Origin: Mycobacterium arosiense ATCC BAA-1401 = DSM 45069
Lineage (GTDB): Bacteria > Actinomycetota > Actinomycetes > Mycobacteriales > Mycobacteriaceae
Direction of reading: 5' to 3'
Length of the DNA stretch: 64,000 bases
Assembly (NCBI RefSeq): GCF_002086125.1
Contig: NZ_MVHG01000004.1
Coordinates: 62,001 to 126,000 of the forward strand
The notes under the pieces were generated by a model, which did not search any database, was not told the origin of the DNA, and saw only the letters and a list, made by a program, of their open reading frames with translations. The position numbers and the translations under genes were made by a program. Below, piece after piece: positions 7,080-16,307 of this stretch. The stretch's first letter is position 1. Every line of letters starts with the position of its first letter.

Positions 7080-7904
7080 ATGGCGCAAGCATACGAATCC
7101 GTCACCGTCGAGACGAAAGACCACGTCGCCCAGGTGACGCTGATCGGACCGGGCAAGGGCAATGCGATGGGACCGGCGTTCTGGTCGGAGATGCCCGAAC
7201 TGTTCGCCACGCTGGACGCCGACCCCGAGGTGCGGGCCATCGTGCTGACCGGCTCGGGCCGCAACTTCAGCTACGGCCTGGACCTGCCGGCGATGGGCGG
7301 CTCGTTCACCCCGCTGCTGTCCGGCGACGCGCTGGCCGGCCCGCGCGCGGCCTTCCACCGCGAGGTCAGGCGGATGCAGGGCGCCATCACGGCGGTCGCC
7401 GACTGCCGCACCCCGACCATCGCCGCGGTGCACGGCTGGTGCATCGGCGGCGGCGTCGACCTCATCTCCGCGGTGGACGTCCGCTACGCCAGCGCCGACG
7501 CCAAGTTCTCGGTGCGGGAGGTCAAGCTAGCCATCGTCGCCGACGTCGGCAGCCTGGCCCGCCTGCCGATGATCCTGAACGACGGACACCTGCGCGAGCT
7601 GGCGCTGACCGGGAAGGACATCGACGCGGCCCGCGCCGAGAAGATCGGTCTGGTCAACGACGTGTACGCCGACGCCGACGCCACGCTGGCCGCCGCGCAC
7701 GCCACCGCCGCGGAGATCGCCGCCAATCCCCCGCTGACCGTGCACGGCATCAAGGACGTCCTCGACCAGCAGCGCGTCGCGGCGGTCTCGGAGAGCCTGC
7801 GGTATGTGGCCGCCTGGAACGCGGCCTTCCTGCCGTCCAAGGACCTGACCGAGGGCATCTCGGCGACGTTCGAAAAGCGGCCGCCGCAGTTCACCGGCGA
7901 GTAG
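7080..7904 (+). CDS. echA21: crotonase-family enzyme, dienoyl-CoA isomerase-like
   Basis: 274 residues of the crotonase fold. The oxyanion-hole segments are GSGRNFSYGLDL and AVHGWCIGGGVDL. The key acidic residues follow the delta3,5-delta2,4-dienoyl-CoA isomerase pattern rather than the hydratase pattern: Asp in GGGVDL, Glu in FSVREV and Asp in IVADVG before SLARLP. The family name is enoyl-CoA hydratase (Rv3774, EchA21), but the residues suggest isomerisation of double bases-conjugated fatty acyl-CoA during beta-oxidation of unsaturated chains. It is transcribed away from the DinB-like gene from its own likely leaderless promoter. Confidence 0.9.
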   Translation: MAQAYESVTVETKDHVAQVTLIGPGKGNAMGPAFWSEMPELFATLDADPEVRAIVLTGSGRNFSYGLDLPAMGGSFTPLLSGDALAGPRAAFHREVRRMQGAITAVADCRTPTIAAVHGWCIGGGVDLISAVDVRYASADAKFSVREVKLAIVADVGSLARLPMILNDGHLRELALTGKDIDAARAEKIGLVNDVYADADATLAAAHATAAEIAANPPLTVHGIKDVLDQQRVAAVSESLRYVAAWNAAFLPSKDLTEGISATFEKRPPQFTGE

Positions 7905-7916
7905 TCCCGCGCCACG

Positions 7917-7922
7917 TACCCT
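7917..7922 (+). promoter_or_regulatory. -10 hexamer TACCCT before lipE
   Basis: TACCCT ends seven bases before the GTG at 7930. This supports that GTG as the start rather than the adjacent ATG. Confidence 0.4.
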
Positions 7923-7929
7923 CGCTGAG

Positions 7930-9168
7930 GTGATGACACCAGACGGCAAGATCCGCGTCCCGGCCGACCTGGACTCCGTGACGGCGATCGGCCCCGAGGA
8001 CCACTCCGAGATCGACAGCGCCGCGGTCGACCGGATCTGGCAGGCCGCCCGGTATTGGTACCGGGCCGGCTTCCACCCCGCCATCCAGCTGTGCATCCGC
8101 CGGCACGGCCGCGTCGTGCTCAACCGGGCGATCGGCCACGGGTGGGGCAACGCGCCGAGCGACCCGCCCGACGCCGAAAAGATCGCCGTCACCCCCGACA
8201 CACCGTTTTGCGTCTACTCGGCGGCCAAGGGCATGGCGGCGACCGTGGTGCACATGCTCGTTGAGCGCGGCGTCTTCTCGCTCGACGACCGGGTGTGCGA
8301 ATACATCCCCACGTTCACCAGCCACGGCAAACACCGGATCACCATCCGGCACGTGCTGACCCACAGCGCGGGGCTGCCCTTCCCCACCGGACCCCGACCC
8401 GACGTCACGCGCGCCGACGACCACGAGTACGCGCAGCAGAAACTGGGCGAGTTGCGGCCCCTCTACCGTCCCGGACTGGTCCACATGTACCACGCGTTGA
8501 CCTGGGGACCGCTGGTGCGCGAGATCGTCTACGCGGCCACGGGCAAGGAGATCCGCGAGATCCTGGCCACCGAAATCCTCGACCCACTCGGCTTCCGCTG
8601 GACCAACTTCGGCGTGTCCAAACAGGACGTCGCATTGGTCGCGCCGAGCCACGCCACCGGGCGAACGCTGCCGCCGGTGGTCGCCCAGATCTTCCGCAAG
8701 GCGATCGGCGGGACGGTGCACGAGATGATCCCGTACACGAACTCGCCGATGTTTCTGACCACCATCATTCCGTCGTCCAACACCGTGTCGACCGCGCAGG
8801 AGATGTCGCGGTTCGCCGAGATATGGCGGCGCGGAGGCGAACTCGATGGCGTGCGGGTGATCAGCCCGGAAACCATGTACGGCGCGGTGACCGAATGCCG
8901 AAGGCTACGACCGGATTTCGCGGTCGGACTGCGGCCGGCCCGGTGGGGTACAGGGTACATCCTCGGCACCAACCGTTGGGGGCCGTTCGGGCATAACGCG
9001 CCCCACGCGTTCGGCAACCTGGGGCTGGTCAACATCGCGATCTGGGCCGACCCGGCGCGAAGCCTGTCGGCCGGCGTGGTGAGCAGCGGCAAACCCGGGC
9101 GAGACCCCGAAGCCCGCCGGTACACCGCACTGCTGGACACGATCACCGCCGAAATCCCCTTGGGTTGA
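7930..9168 (+). CDS. lipE: beta-lactamase-fold serine hydrolase/esterase LipE
   Basis: 412 residues of the class C beta-lactamase/esterase fold. The nucleophile motif SxxK is seen as YSAAKGM (about residue 97), with the second catalytic Tyr likely in HMYHALTWG. The C-terminal region has FGHNAPHAFGNLG, in place of the usual KTG/HTG loop. Family members hydrolyse short-chain esters, amides or lipids. By order it is Rv3775 (LipE). No signal peptide is evident, so a cytoplasmic location is likely. The GTG at 7930 lies at leaderless distance from TACCCT; an ATG follows at 7933. Confidence 0.88.
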   Translation: MMTPDGKIRVPADLDSVTAIGPEDHSEIDSAAVDRIWQAARYWYRAGFHPAIQLCIRRHGRVVLNRAIGHGWGNAPSDPPDAEKIAVTPDTPFCVYSAAKGMAATVVHMLVERGVFSLDDRVCEYIPTFTSHGKHRITIRHVLTHSAGLPFPTGPRPDVTRADDHEYAQQKLGELRPLYRPGLVHMYHALTWGPLVREIVYAATGKEIREILATEILDPLGFRWTNFGVSKQDVALVAPSHATGRTLPPVVAQIFRKAIGGTVHEMIPYTNSPMFLTTIIPSSNTVSTAQEMSRFAEIWRRGGELDGVRVISPETMYGAVTECRRLRPDFAVGLRPARWGTGYILGTNRWGPFGHNAPHAFGNLGLVNIAIWADPARSLSAGVVSSGKPGRDPEARRYTALLDTITAEIPLG

Positions 9169-9175
9169 CGACGCC

Positions 9176-9193
9176 GGCAGTGGGAACACTGCC
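9176..9193 (+). terminator. perfect 7-base stem-loop between lipE and a small gene
   Basis: GGCAGTG, loop GGAA, CACTGCC, only three bases before the ATG at 9197. It has no T-run. It could end lipE transcripts or act as a 5' hairpin that limits translation of the small gene. Confidence 0.45.
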
Positions 9194-9196
9194 CTC

Positions 9197-9385
9197 ATGG
9201 CTACCTATCGAGTGCTCAACCCGAAGGGCGAGGTCGTCGCAACCAAAGACATCGAAAGCGCCGACGACGCACACGCGTGGTTCGTCGACCAGATGGCCGA
9301 CAACAGCGAGCTCGGCTGGCGCATGGAAGTCGAACAGGACGGCGAGTGGCATTTCTTCGACGACAGCGAGGGCGATCGAAGCTAG
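9197..9385 (+). CDS. small conserved acidic protein, unknown
   Basis: 62 residues, acidic and compact, beginning ATYRVLNPKGEVVATKDIES and ending EWHFFDDSEGDRS. The predicted pattern is strand, strand, helix (ADDAHAWFVDQMA), strand, strand. There is no signal peptide or known motif. Codon use looks like its neighbours and the reading frame is well kept, so it is probably real. A stem-loop directly before the ATG leaves no room for a normal ribosome site, which suggests either translation from an upstream message or control by the hairpin. Confidence 0.65.
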   Translation: MATYRVLNPKGEVVATKDIESADDAHAWFVDQMADNSELGWRMEVEQDGEWHFFDDSEGDRS

Positions 9386-9422
9386 GTGTTTGTCCCCTGG
9401 CTGCCGGGGCAACCAACAAGGC

Positions 9423-10538
9423 ATGGACTCGCAACGCTTCCGCAAACTGCTGGACGCACCGGGGCCGTTCGCTTCGGTCTACTTCGACGACTCACACGAC
9501 ACCCATGACGCCGAGGCTCAACTCGAGCTCAAGTGGCGGGCGGTCAAAGAAGAGCTGGAACGCTCCCACGCCACCGCGACGGTCGTCGACCAGATAGAGG
9601 ACGCGATCAAGAGCCTGCGTCCACCGATCGGCCGCAGCGGACGTGCGGTGATCGCCGGCGCCGACGGCGTGGTGATCAACGAACACCTGGCGCGCCCCGC
9701 CGCGGCCGACGTCGTCCGTGTATCCGAATTGCCTTATCTGGTACCGATTCTCGAGCAGAGCTTCGATCATCCCGATTACGTGCTGGCGGTCGTCGACCAC
9801 AGCGGTGCCGACATCACCCACATCGGCGGAACGCTGCGCGCCGAGACGGTAGACGGCGGTGGTTACCCCGTGCACAAATCCGCGGGCGCCGAGACCGCGG
9901 GCTACGGCGACCCCCAGTTGCGTACCGACGAGGCCGCACGCAAGAACGTGCGCGCCGTCGCCGACCGGGTCGCCGAACTGGCCGACGACAAGGCGATCGA
10001 GGTGATCTTCGTGGTGGGCGAGGTGCGCTCGCGATCCGATCTGCTGGCCGCGCTGCCGGAACGGCTGCAGGAACGCACGGTGGCACTCGAGGTCGGGGCG
10101 CGCCACAGCGGACACGACTTCGGCGAGATCGAGCAGGCCATCGAAGCCGAGTTCGTCAAGCGCCAGCTGCGCACCATCGACGATGCCGCGCAGCGCTTTA
10201 CCGCCGAGATCGGGCGGCAGTCGGGGTTGGCCGCCGAGGGTCTGGGCGCGGTCTGCTCGGCGCTGCGCCAGGGCGCCGTGGAGACGCTGATCATCGGTGA
10301 CATCGGCGACGCGACCGTCGTCGCCGACGAAGGCTTGACGACGCTGGCCCCCGACGAGAACGTGCTGTCCGAGCAGGGCGCCGCCCCCGCCAAGACTCTG
10401 CGGGCCGACGAGGCGCTGCCGATGTCGGCGATCGCGGTGGGCGCCGCGCTGGTGCGCACCGACGAGCGGATCTCCCCGGTCGACGGGGTGGGCGCGGTGC
10501 TGCGCTACGCGCCGACGCTGCACCGAAGCGTTGAGTGA
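9423..10538 (+). CDS. baeRF-type (eRF1-like/Vms1-like) protein, Rv2629-like
   Basis: 371 residues. The start (LLDAPGPFASVYFDDSHDTHDAEAQLELKWR) and the middle (VVDHSGADITHIGG, GYPVHKS, VIFVVGEVRSRSDLL) match the mycobacterial Rv2629 family as I remember it. That family belongs to the bacterial eRF1/Vms1-like (baeRF) group, thought to act on stalled or hibernating ribosomes. A central acidic helix region (FGEIEQAIEAEFVKRQLRTIDDAAQRF) precedes an L7Ae-like C-terminal part (AVETLIIGDIGDATVVAD). In M. tuberculosis Rv2629 lies elsewhere, so this is a relocated or additional copy. The ATG at 9423 follows AAGG; longer in-frame starts overlap the 62-residue gene. Confidence 0.8.
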   Translation: MDSQRFRKLLDAPGPFASVYFDDSHDTHDAEAQLELKWRAVKEELERSHATATVVDQIEDAIKSLRPPIGRSGRAVIAGADGVVINEHLARPAAADVVRVSELPYLVPILEQSFDHPDYVLAVVDHSGADITHIGGTLRAETVDGGGYPVHKSAGAETAGYGDPQLRTDEAARKNVRAVADRVAELADDKAIEVIFVVGEVRSRSDLLAALPERLQERTVALEVGARHSGHDFGEIEQAIEAEFVKRQLRTIDDAAQRFTAEIGRQSGLAAEGLGAVCSALRQGAVETLIIGDIGDATVVADEGLTTLAPDENVLSEQGAAPAKTLRADEALPMSAIAVGAALVRTDERISPVDGVGAVLRYAPTLHRSVE

Positions 10539-10545
10539 ACACGAG

Positions 10546-10632
10546 CGGTGGCGGAGGGATTTGAACCCCCGGACGGTTTTAGCCGTCTCTCGCTTTCAAG
10601 GCGAGTGCATTAGGCCGCTCTGCCACGCCACC
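10546..10632 (-). tRNA. tRNA-Ser (anticodon TGA)
   Basis: 87 bases, class II. Acceptor arms are GGTGGCG/CGCCACC, and the anticodon stem is CTCGC/GCGAG with loop CTTGAAA. The long variable arm is GACGGCTAAAACCGTC and the T-arm GGGGGTTCAAATCCCT. It reads UCA and related codons. It lies between two plus-strand genes on the opposite strand. Confidence 0.95.
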
Positions 10633-10656
10633 GCTGATCAGGGTAGCGGGACTCGG

Positions 10657-10662
10657 TAGCGT
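10657..10662 (+). promoter_or_regulatory. -10 hexamer TAGCGT before the quinone oxidoreductase
   Basis: TAGCGT ends seven bases before the ATG at 10670, which supports a leaderless start there rather than at the GTG at 10661. Confidence 0.4.
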
Positions 10663-10669
10663 GGCCACC

Positions 10670-11638
10670 ATGCGCGCCATCGTCGCCGAATCTTCCGATC
10701 AACTCTCCTGGCAGGACGTGCCGGATGTTTCCGCCGGGCCCGGCGAGGTCTTGGTCAGGGTCGCCGCCGCCGGGGTGAACCGCGCCGACCTGCTGCAGGC
10801 GGCCGGCAAGTACCCGCCCCCGCCGGGAGCGAGCGAGATCATCGGCATGGAAGTGTCCGGTGTCATCAGCGACGTCGGCGCCGATGTGACGGAATGGTCG
10901 GTCGGACAAGAGGTTTGCGCGCTGCTCGCCGGTGGCGGCTACGCCGAGTACGTCGCCGTCCCCGCCGGCCAGCTGATGCCGATTCCCGACGGCGTCGACC
11001 TGGTGGACGCGGCCGGGTTGCCCGAAGTGGCCTGCACGGTGTGGTCGAACCTGGTGTTGACCTCCCACCTGAGCAAAGGCCAGCTGCTGCTGATGCACGG
11101 CGGGGCCAGCGGCATCGGCACCCACGCGATCCAGATCGCCCGGGCGCTGGGTGCCCGGGTGGCCGTCACCGCCGGATCGGAGGAAAAGCTGCAGACCTGC
11201 CGCGACCTGGGCGCCGAGATCACCATCAACTACCGCGACGACGACTTCGTTGCCCGGCTGCAAAAGTCCGGCGGCGCCGACGTGATCTTCGACATCATGG
11301 GCGCCTCGTATCTGGACCGCAACATCGACGCCCTGGCCCCCGACGGGCAGCTCGTCATCATCGGCATGCAAGGCGGCATCAAGGGCGAGCTCAACATCGG
11401 CAAGCTGCTCGCCAAGCGGGCCCACGTCATCGGCACCACCCTGCGGGGCCGCCCGGTGAACGGACCGAACAGCAAGAGCGAGATCGTGGCGGCCGTGACG
11501 GCCAAGGTGTTGCCGATGATCGCCGAAGGCCGCGTCCGGCCGGTCATCGGCGAGCGGATCCCCATCGAGCAGGCAAGCAAGGCCCACCAGAAGCTGGCGG
11601 CGGGAGAGGTGCACGGCAAGGTCGTGCTGACCGTTTAG
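10670..11638 (+). CDS. NAD(P)H-quinone oxidoreductase, zinc-free MDR family
   Basis: 322 residues of the medium-chain dehydrogenase/reductase fold, quinone oxidoreductase (PIG3-like) branch. The N-terminal GroES-like half has VAAAGVNRADLLQAAGKYPPPPG and PGASEIIGMEVSG. The Rossmann half has LLMHGGASGIGTHAIQIARALGARV, the AxxGxxG-type dinucleotide motif for NADPH. No zinc-binding cysteines or histidines are in the usual places. By order it is Rv3777. It probably reduces quinones or enones, possibly for detoxification. Confidence 0.9.
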   Translation: MRAIVAESSDQLSWQDVPDVSAGPGEVLVRVAAAGVNRADLLQAAGKYPPPPGASEIIGMEVSGVISDVGADVTEWSVGQEVCALLAGGGYAEYVAVPAGQLMPIPDGVDLVDAAGLPEVACTVWSNLVLTSHLSKGQLLLMHGGASGIGTHAIQIARALGARVAVTAGSEEKLQTCRDLGAEITINYRDDDFVARLQKSGGADVIFDIMGASYLDRNIDALAPDGQLVIIGMQGGIKGELNIGKLLAKRAHVIGTTLRGRPVNGPNSKSEIVAAVTAKVLPMIAEGRVRPVIGERIPIEQASKAHQKLAAGEVHGKVVLTV

Positions 11639-11650
11639 CCCAGGCCGGCC

Positions 11651-12847
11651 TCAGCCCAGCGAAGCCAGCGCGCGGACCAACTGATCGACTTCGGCCGTCG
11701 TCGAGTAGTGCGCCAGGCCGACGGTGACCGCTCCGCCAACGTCGTTGACGCCCAAAACGTCTAGCGCGCGGGAACTTTCGTTAGTGACGGCCAGAATTCC
11801 GTTGTCCGCCAACCGCTGCACGACGCGTTCGGCGGGCACGCCGTTCAACGCGAAACTGACCACCGGGATGCGCACCTCGGGCCGGCCTATCACCATCACC
11901 AACGGCAGCGACCGCAACGACACCATCAGGTAGTCGTAGATCCGATTCAGATACGACGTGGCGGATTGCATTGACACCGCCAGACGTTCGCGCCGGCTGC
12001 CGCGGGCAGATTCGTCGAGCGAGGCCAGGTACTCGATGCTGGCCACCACCCCGGCCAACAGGCCGAACTGGTGCGCGCCGACCTCCAGGCGCGCCGGGCC
12101 GGTCGCCTTGGGATCCGGCGAGATGGAGCTGAACGAGTTGAGCAGCGCCGGATCGCGGAACACGACGGCCCCGATCGGCGGGCCGCCCCACGCCGCGGCG
12201 TTCACCGCCACCACGTCGGCGTCGGTCTCCTTCACGTCGAGCAGCCGGTAGGGTGCCGCGGCGGAATGGTCGACCACCACCAGGCCGCCGACGTCGTGCA
12301 CCAGCTTGGTCATCGCCCGCAGATCGGTGACCGTGCCCAGCGTCGCGGACGCCGAGGCGACGGCGGCCAGCCGGGTCGACTTGCCGACCAGGCCCTCCCA
12401 TTGCCACGTCGGCAGCTCACCGGTCTCGATGTCGATCTCGGCCCACTTGACCTTGGCGCCGTAGCGATGCGCCGCTCGCAGCCACGGGGCGATGTTGGCT
12501 TCGTCGTCCAGCCGACTGACGACGACCTCGTAGCCCAGGCCGGCCCGCGACGACGACGCCTCCGCCAGCGCCGACAGCAGGATCGCCCGGTCGGCGCCCA
12601 GCACGACGCCGCCGGGTTCGGAGTTGAACAAGTCGGCGACCGCCGCCCGCGCCGCGTCCAGAACAGCGGCACTGCGCTGCGCCGACGGGTGTGCGCCCGC
12701 GGTGGTGGGACCGGACCGGCGGAAGGCCGTCGACACGGTGGTCGCGACGGAATCGGGAACCAGCATCCCGCTCGGGGCGTCGAAGTGAACCCACCCGTCA
12801 CCCAGTGACGGATGAAGTCCGCGCACCCGGGCGACGTCGTATGCCAT
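11651..12847 (-). CDS. class V aminotransferase-like protein lacking the PLP lysine
   Basis: 398 residues with the overall fold of cysteine desulfurase/class V aminotransferases: [18 protein letters not shown] at the N-terminus, [29 protein letters not shown] and a C-terminal [20 protein letters not shown]. Where desulfurases have SGHK with the Schiff-base lysine, this protein reads [19 protein letters not shown], so the lysine is absent. As I recall, the M. tuberculosis counterpart Rv3778c also lacks it. It may be a non-catalytic or differently acting homologue. The ATG at 12847 has AAGGTGG before it; longer starts lack this. Confidence 0.88.
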   Translation of the reverse strand: MAYDVARVRGLHPSLGDGWVHFDAPSGMLVPDSVATTVSTAFRRSGPTTAGAHPSAQRSAAVLDAARAAVADLFNSEPGGVVLGADRAILLSALAEASSSRAGLGYEVVVSRLDDEANIAPWLRAAHRYGAKVKWAEIDIETGELPTWQWEGLVGKSTRLAAVASASATLGTVTDLRAMTKLVHDVGGLVVVDHSAAAPYRLLDVKETDADVVAVNAAAWGGPPIGAVVFRDPALLNSFSSISPDPKATGPARLEVGAHQFGLLAGVVASIEYLASLDESARGSRRERLAVSMQSATSYLNRIYDYLMVSLRSLPLVMVIGRPEVRIPVVSFALNGVPAERVVQRLADNGILAVTNESSRALDVLGVNDVGGAVTVGLAHYSTTAEVDQLVRALASLG

Positions 12848-12964
12848 GTGGGCCACCTTAAAGCTTCCGCTTTTTGCGAAACTGTGACGGTAGCGGGTGC
12901 CACAGACGTTCCGGCCAGCTGGTGGCCTCCCGAGCCAGGGCACCCGGCCAGCCATACTAGTCGA

Positions 12965-14962
12965 GTGGGGCTCTGGTGCGGAACGCTCATTGCATTGTTT
13001 TTGCTGATAGCGCCCGGGGCGATCGCCGCACGAATCAGTCAATTGTCGTGGCCGATCGCCGTCGCCGTCGGTCCGGCGCTGACTTACGGCATGGTCGCGC
13101 TTGCCATTATTCCGTTTGGTGCCATCGGGATTCCGTGGAACGGGTGGACGGCGCTGGCGGCGCTGGTCGTGGTGTGCCTGCTGATGACCGGTTTACAGCT
13201 GCTACTCGCCCGCCACCGCGACCGCGATGCCGAAGCCCGCGCGGCCAGCCGATGGCCCGCCGTCGCGGTGGGGGCCGGAGTGGCGCTGGGGGCTTTGCTC
13301 ATCATGTGGGCCGCCTACCGCGGCCTGGCCGCCCATTGGCAGACCATCCCGAGCACCTGGGACGCCGTCTGGCATGCCAACGAGGTGCGGTTCATCCTCG
13401 ACACCGGCCAGGCGTCGTCCACGCACATGGGCGAGCTGCGCAACGTCGAGACCCACAAGACGCTGTACTACCCGTCGGTGTTCCACGCGTTGATCGCCGT
13501 GTTCTGCCAGCTGACCGGAGCGGCGCCCACCACGGGCTACACGCTGAGCTCGGTCGCCGCCTCGGTATGGCTGTTCCCCACCAGCGCGGCGATGCTCACC
13601 TGGCATCTGCTGCGGCCGCGCACTACCGAGTGGCGCTGCGCCGGGGCGGCGGCCACCGCGGCCGCGCTGTCGGCGTCGTTCACCGCGGTCCCCTACGTCG
13701 AGTTCGGCGTCGCCGCGATGCCCAACCTGGCGGCCTCCGGGGTCGCGGTGCCCGCGTTCGTCCTGATCACCTCCACGCTGCGACACCGTGACCGCATCCC
13801 GGCGGCCGTGCTGGCCTGGGTGGGCGTCATGTCCGTGCACATCACCGGCGGGGTGATCGTGTTGTTGTTCCTGGTGACCTGGTGGGCGGTGGACGTGCTG
13901 TGGCATCCGGTGCGCGGCAGGCTGGCCGATTTCGTCGCCCTGGCCTGCGTCGCGGTGCTGACCGCACTGATCCTGTTGCCGCAGTTCATCAGCGTCCAGG
14001 GACAGGAGGACATCATCGCCGGGCACTCCTTCCTGACCTACCTGAGCAAGAAGCGGGGGGTCTTCGACGCCGTCTTCCAGCACTCCCGGCACCTCAACGA
14101 CTTTCCGGTGCAGTACGGACTGATCGCGCTGACCGCCGTGGGCGGGGTGATTTTTGTGGTCAAGAAGATCTGGTGGCCGCTCGTTTTGTGGCTGGTGCTG
14201 GTGGTGGTGAACGTCGACGCCGGAAATCCGCTGGGGGGTCCGGTCGGTGCGGTGGCCGGGATGTTCGGCGAGTTCTTCTATAAAGATCCACGCCGGATCT
14301 CGGCGGCCATCACCCTGCTGCTGGAGCCGGCGGCCGGGGTCGCGCTGTTTGCGATCGTCGTGGGCGTCGTGGCCGTGGCGAAACGGGTGGCCGGCCGGTT
14401 CAGACCGTCCCTGCCAAGCAACTGGCGCCTCGGGCCCGTCCCGGTGTGGATCGCCACCACCGCGGTGCTGCTGGTGGCGATCACCGTGCTCACCGGGCGC
14501 CACTACCTCTATCGGCACATCGTGTTGTTCGGCGACAAGTACGACTCGGTGATGATCGACCAGCGCGATCTGATGGCGATGGCCTATCTGGCCACGCTGC
14601 CCGGCGCGCACGAGACGTTGATCGGCAACGCCAACACCGACGGCACGGCCTGGATGTACGCCGTCGCCGACCTGCATCCGCTCTGGACCCACTACGACTA
14701 CCCACAACAGATGGGGCCGGGCCCGAACCGGTACATATTCTGGACTTCGGCCCGCAAAGGTGATTCCGATCCGCGGGTCCTCGAGGCGCTTAAGGCGCTC
14801 AATATCCGGTACATCTACACCAGCTCGCCGACTGTCCGCGGGTTCGCCGTACCCGAAGGACTAGTGTCACTGGATAAGTCGAAGTCCTGGGCGCTGATCT
14901 ATGACAATGGCGGTGCCCGAATTTATGAATGGCGCGGAAGCGGCGCGACGCCCCACTCATAG
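12965..14962 (+). CDS. GT-C membrane glycosyltransferase, Rv3779 counterpart
   Basis: 665 residues with about a dozen transmembrane helices and a soluble C-terminal part. The first outer loop has [31 protein letters not shown], with acidic residues suited to a GT-C active site. In M. tuberculosis Rv3779 has been linked to adding galactosamine to arabinogalactan from a polyprenyl-phosphate donor, and earlier to polyprenyl-phosphomannose synthesis. A role on the outer face of the membrane is expected. The GTG start lies six bases after a CATACT element. It is transcribed away from the aminotransferase-like gene and is followed 20 bases later by bpa. Confidence 0.88.
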   Translation: MGLWCGTLIALFLLIAPGAIAARISQLSWPIAVAVGPALTYGMVALAIIPFGAIGIPWNGWTALAALVVVCLLMTGLQLLLARHRDRDAEARAASRWPAVAVGAGVALGALLIMWAAYRGLAAHWQTIPSTWDAVWHANEVRFILDTGQASSTHMGELRNVETHKTLYYPSVFHALIAVFCQLTGAAPTTGYTLSSVAASVWLFPTSAAMLTWHLLRPRTTEWRCAGAAATAAALSASFTAVPYVEFGVAAMPNLAASGVAVPAFVLITSTLRHRDRIPAAVLAWVGVMSVHITGGVIVLLFLVTWWAVDVLWHPVRGRLADFVALACVAVLTALILLPQFISVQGQEDIIAGHSFLTYLSKKRGVFDAVFQHSRHLNDFPVQYGLIALTAVGGVIFVVKKIWWPLVLWLVLVVVNVDAGNPLGGPVGAVAGMFGEFFYKDPRRISAAITLLLEPAAGVALFAIVVGVVAVAKRVAGRFRPSLPSNWRLGPVPVWIATTAVLLVAITVLTGRHYLYRHIVLFGDKYDSVMIDQRDLMAMAYLATLPGAHETLIGNANTDGTAWMYAVADLHPLWTHYDYPQQMGPGPNRYIFWTSARKGDSDPRVLEALKALNIRYIYTSSPTVRGFAVPEGLVSLDKSKSWALIYDNGGARIYEWRGSGATPHS

Positions 14963-14982
14963 TCACAAAGGATGGTGAAAAG

Positions 14983-15492
14983 TTGAGTACCCGCAACGAT
15001 GACGACGGTGTCGAAATCATCGGCGGCGTCGACCCGCGGATCATGGCGCTGACCGACGACGACGCCGACGAGCGTTCCCTGACCGACCTGGTTGAGCAGC
15101 CGGCCAAGGTGATGCGGATCGGGACCATGATCAAGCAACTGCTCGAGGAAGTGCGCGCCGCACCGCTCGACGAGGCCAGCCGTAACCGGCTGCGCGAGAT
15201 CCACGCGACCAGCATCCGGGAACTCGAAGAGGGCCTGGCGCCGGAACTGCGTGAGGAACTGGACCGCCTCACCCTGCCCTTCAGCGAGGACGCGGCGCCC
15301 TCCGATGCGGAATTGCGCATCGCCCAGGCGCAGTTGGTCGGCTGGCTGGAAGGACTGTTCCACGGCATCCAGACCGCGCTGTTCGCCCAGCAGATGGCCG
15401 CCCGCGCGCAGTTGGAGAAGATGCGCCAGGGTGCGCTGCCGCCGGGCGTCGGTAAGTCGGGCGGTGCACCCGGGCACGGTCAGTACCTGTAA
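14983..15492 (+). CDS. bpa: bacterial proteasome activator Bpa/PafE
   Basis: 169 residues from a TTG start at 14983, preceded by AAAGGATGG. The long helical core (SLTDLVEQPAKVMRIGTMIKQLLEEVRAAPLDE to LFAQQMAARAQLEKM) and the C-terminal GQYL match Bpa (PafE, Rv3780). Bpa is a ring-forming, ATP-independent activator that docks its C-terminal tail into the 20S proteasome and feeds it unfolded proteins such as HspR. The acidic N-terminus (NDDDGVEIIGGVDP) is poorly conserved and flexible. Lying among wall genes is a synteny feature shared with M. tuberculosis and does not imply a wall role. Confidence 0.9.
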   Translation: MSTRNDDDGVEIIGGVDPRIMALTDDDADERSLTDLVEQPAKVMRIGTMIKQLLEEVRAAPLDEASRNRLREIHATSIRELEEGLAPELREELDRLTLPFSEDAAPSDAELRIAQAQLVGWLEGLFHGIQTALFAQQMAARAQLEKMRQGALPPGVGKSGGAPGHGQYL

Positions 15493-15506
15493 GCGAATCC
15501 GAGTAG

Positions 15507-16307
15507 TTGACGGTGTCGGGTCCGCACATCGAGACGCACAACGCATGGGTGGAATTTCCCATCTTCGATGCCAAGTCGCGTTCGTTGAAGAAGGCCTTCC
15601 TGGGCAAGGCCGGCGGCACGATCGGCCGCAACAGCTCCAACGTGGTGGTGGTCGAAGCGTTGCGCGACATCACCATGTCCCTCGAGTTGGGTGACCGGGT
15701 CGGACTGGTGGGCCACAACGGGGCGGGCAAATCGACTCTGCTGCGCCTACTTTCGGGCATCTACGAACCCACCCGGGGTTGGGCGACGGTCACCGGCCGG
15801 GTCGCGCCGGTCTTCGATCTCGGGGTCGGCATGGACCCCGAGATCTCCGGCTACGAGAACATCATCATCCGTGGCCTGTTCCTGGGCCAGACCCGAAAAC
15901 AGATGCTGTCCAAGGTCGATGAGATCGCCGAGTTCACCGAACTGGGCGACTACCTGTCGATGCCGCTGCGCACCTACTCCACCGGCATGCGGGTTCGGCT
16001 GGCGATGGGCGTGGTCACCAGTATCGACCCCGAGATACTGCTGCTCGACGAGGGTCTGGGCGCGGTCGACGCGGACTTTTTGAAGAAGGCCCAGTCGCGG
16101 TTGCAAAGTCTGGTGGAACGCTCCGGAATCCTGGTGTTCGCCAGCCATTCCAACGAATTCCTCGCCCGGTTGTGCAAGACGGCGATGTGGATCGATCACG
16201 GTGTCATCCGCATGTCCGGCGGTATTGAGGACGTGGTGCGTGCGTACGAAGGCGAAGACGCCGCCCGCCACGTCCGCGAAGTGCTGGAAGAGACCGCGGC
16301 GGGATGA
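15507..16307 (+). CDS. rfbE: galactan-export ABC transporter ATPase (Wzt-type)
   Basis: 266 residues from TTG 15507; a GTG at 15513 is an alternative. The ATPase domain is complete: Walker A GHNGAGKSTLL, signature YSTGMRVRLAMG, Walker B ILLLDEGLGAVD and switch His in VFASHSNEF. The N-terminal region (DAKSRSLKKAFLGK) is typical of O-antigen/teichoic-acid type transporters and there is no long C-terminal carbohydrate-binding domain. By order it is Rv3781. The Wzt/Wzm pair moves lipid-linked galactan across the plasma membrane in mycobacteria. Its stop overlaps the GlfT1 start (ATGA). Confidence 0.92.
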   Translation: MTVSGPHIETHNAWVEFPIFDAKSRSLKKAFLGKAGGTIGRNSSNVVVVEALRDITMSLELGDRVGLVGHNGAGKSTLLRLLSGIYEPTRGWATVTGRVAPVFDLGVGMDPEISGYENIIIRGLFLGQTRKQMLSKVDEIAEFTELGDYLSMPLRTYSTGMRVRLAMGVVTSIDPEILLLDEGLGAVDADFLKKAQSRLQSLVERSGILVFASHSNEFLARLCKTAMWIDHGVIRMSGGIEDVVRAYEGEDAARHVREVLEETAAG

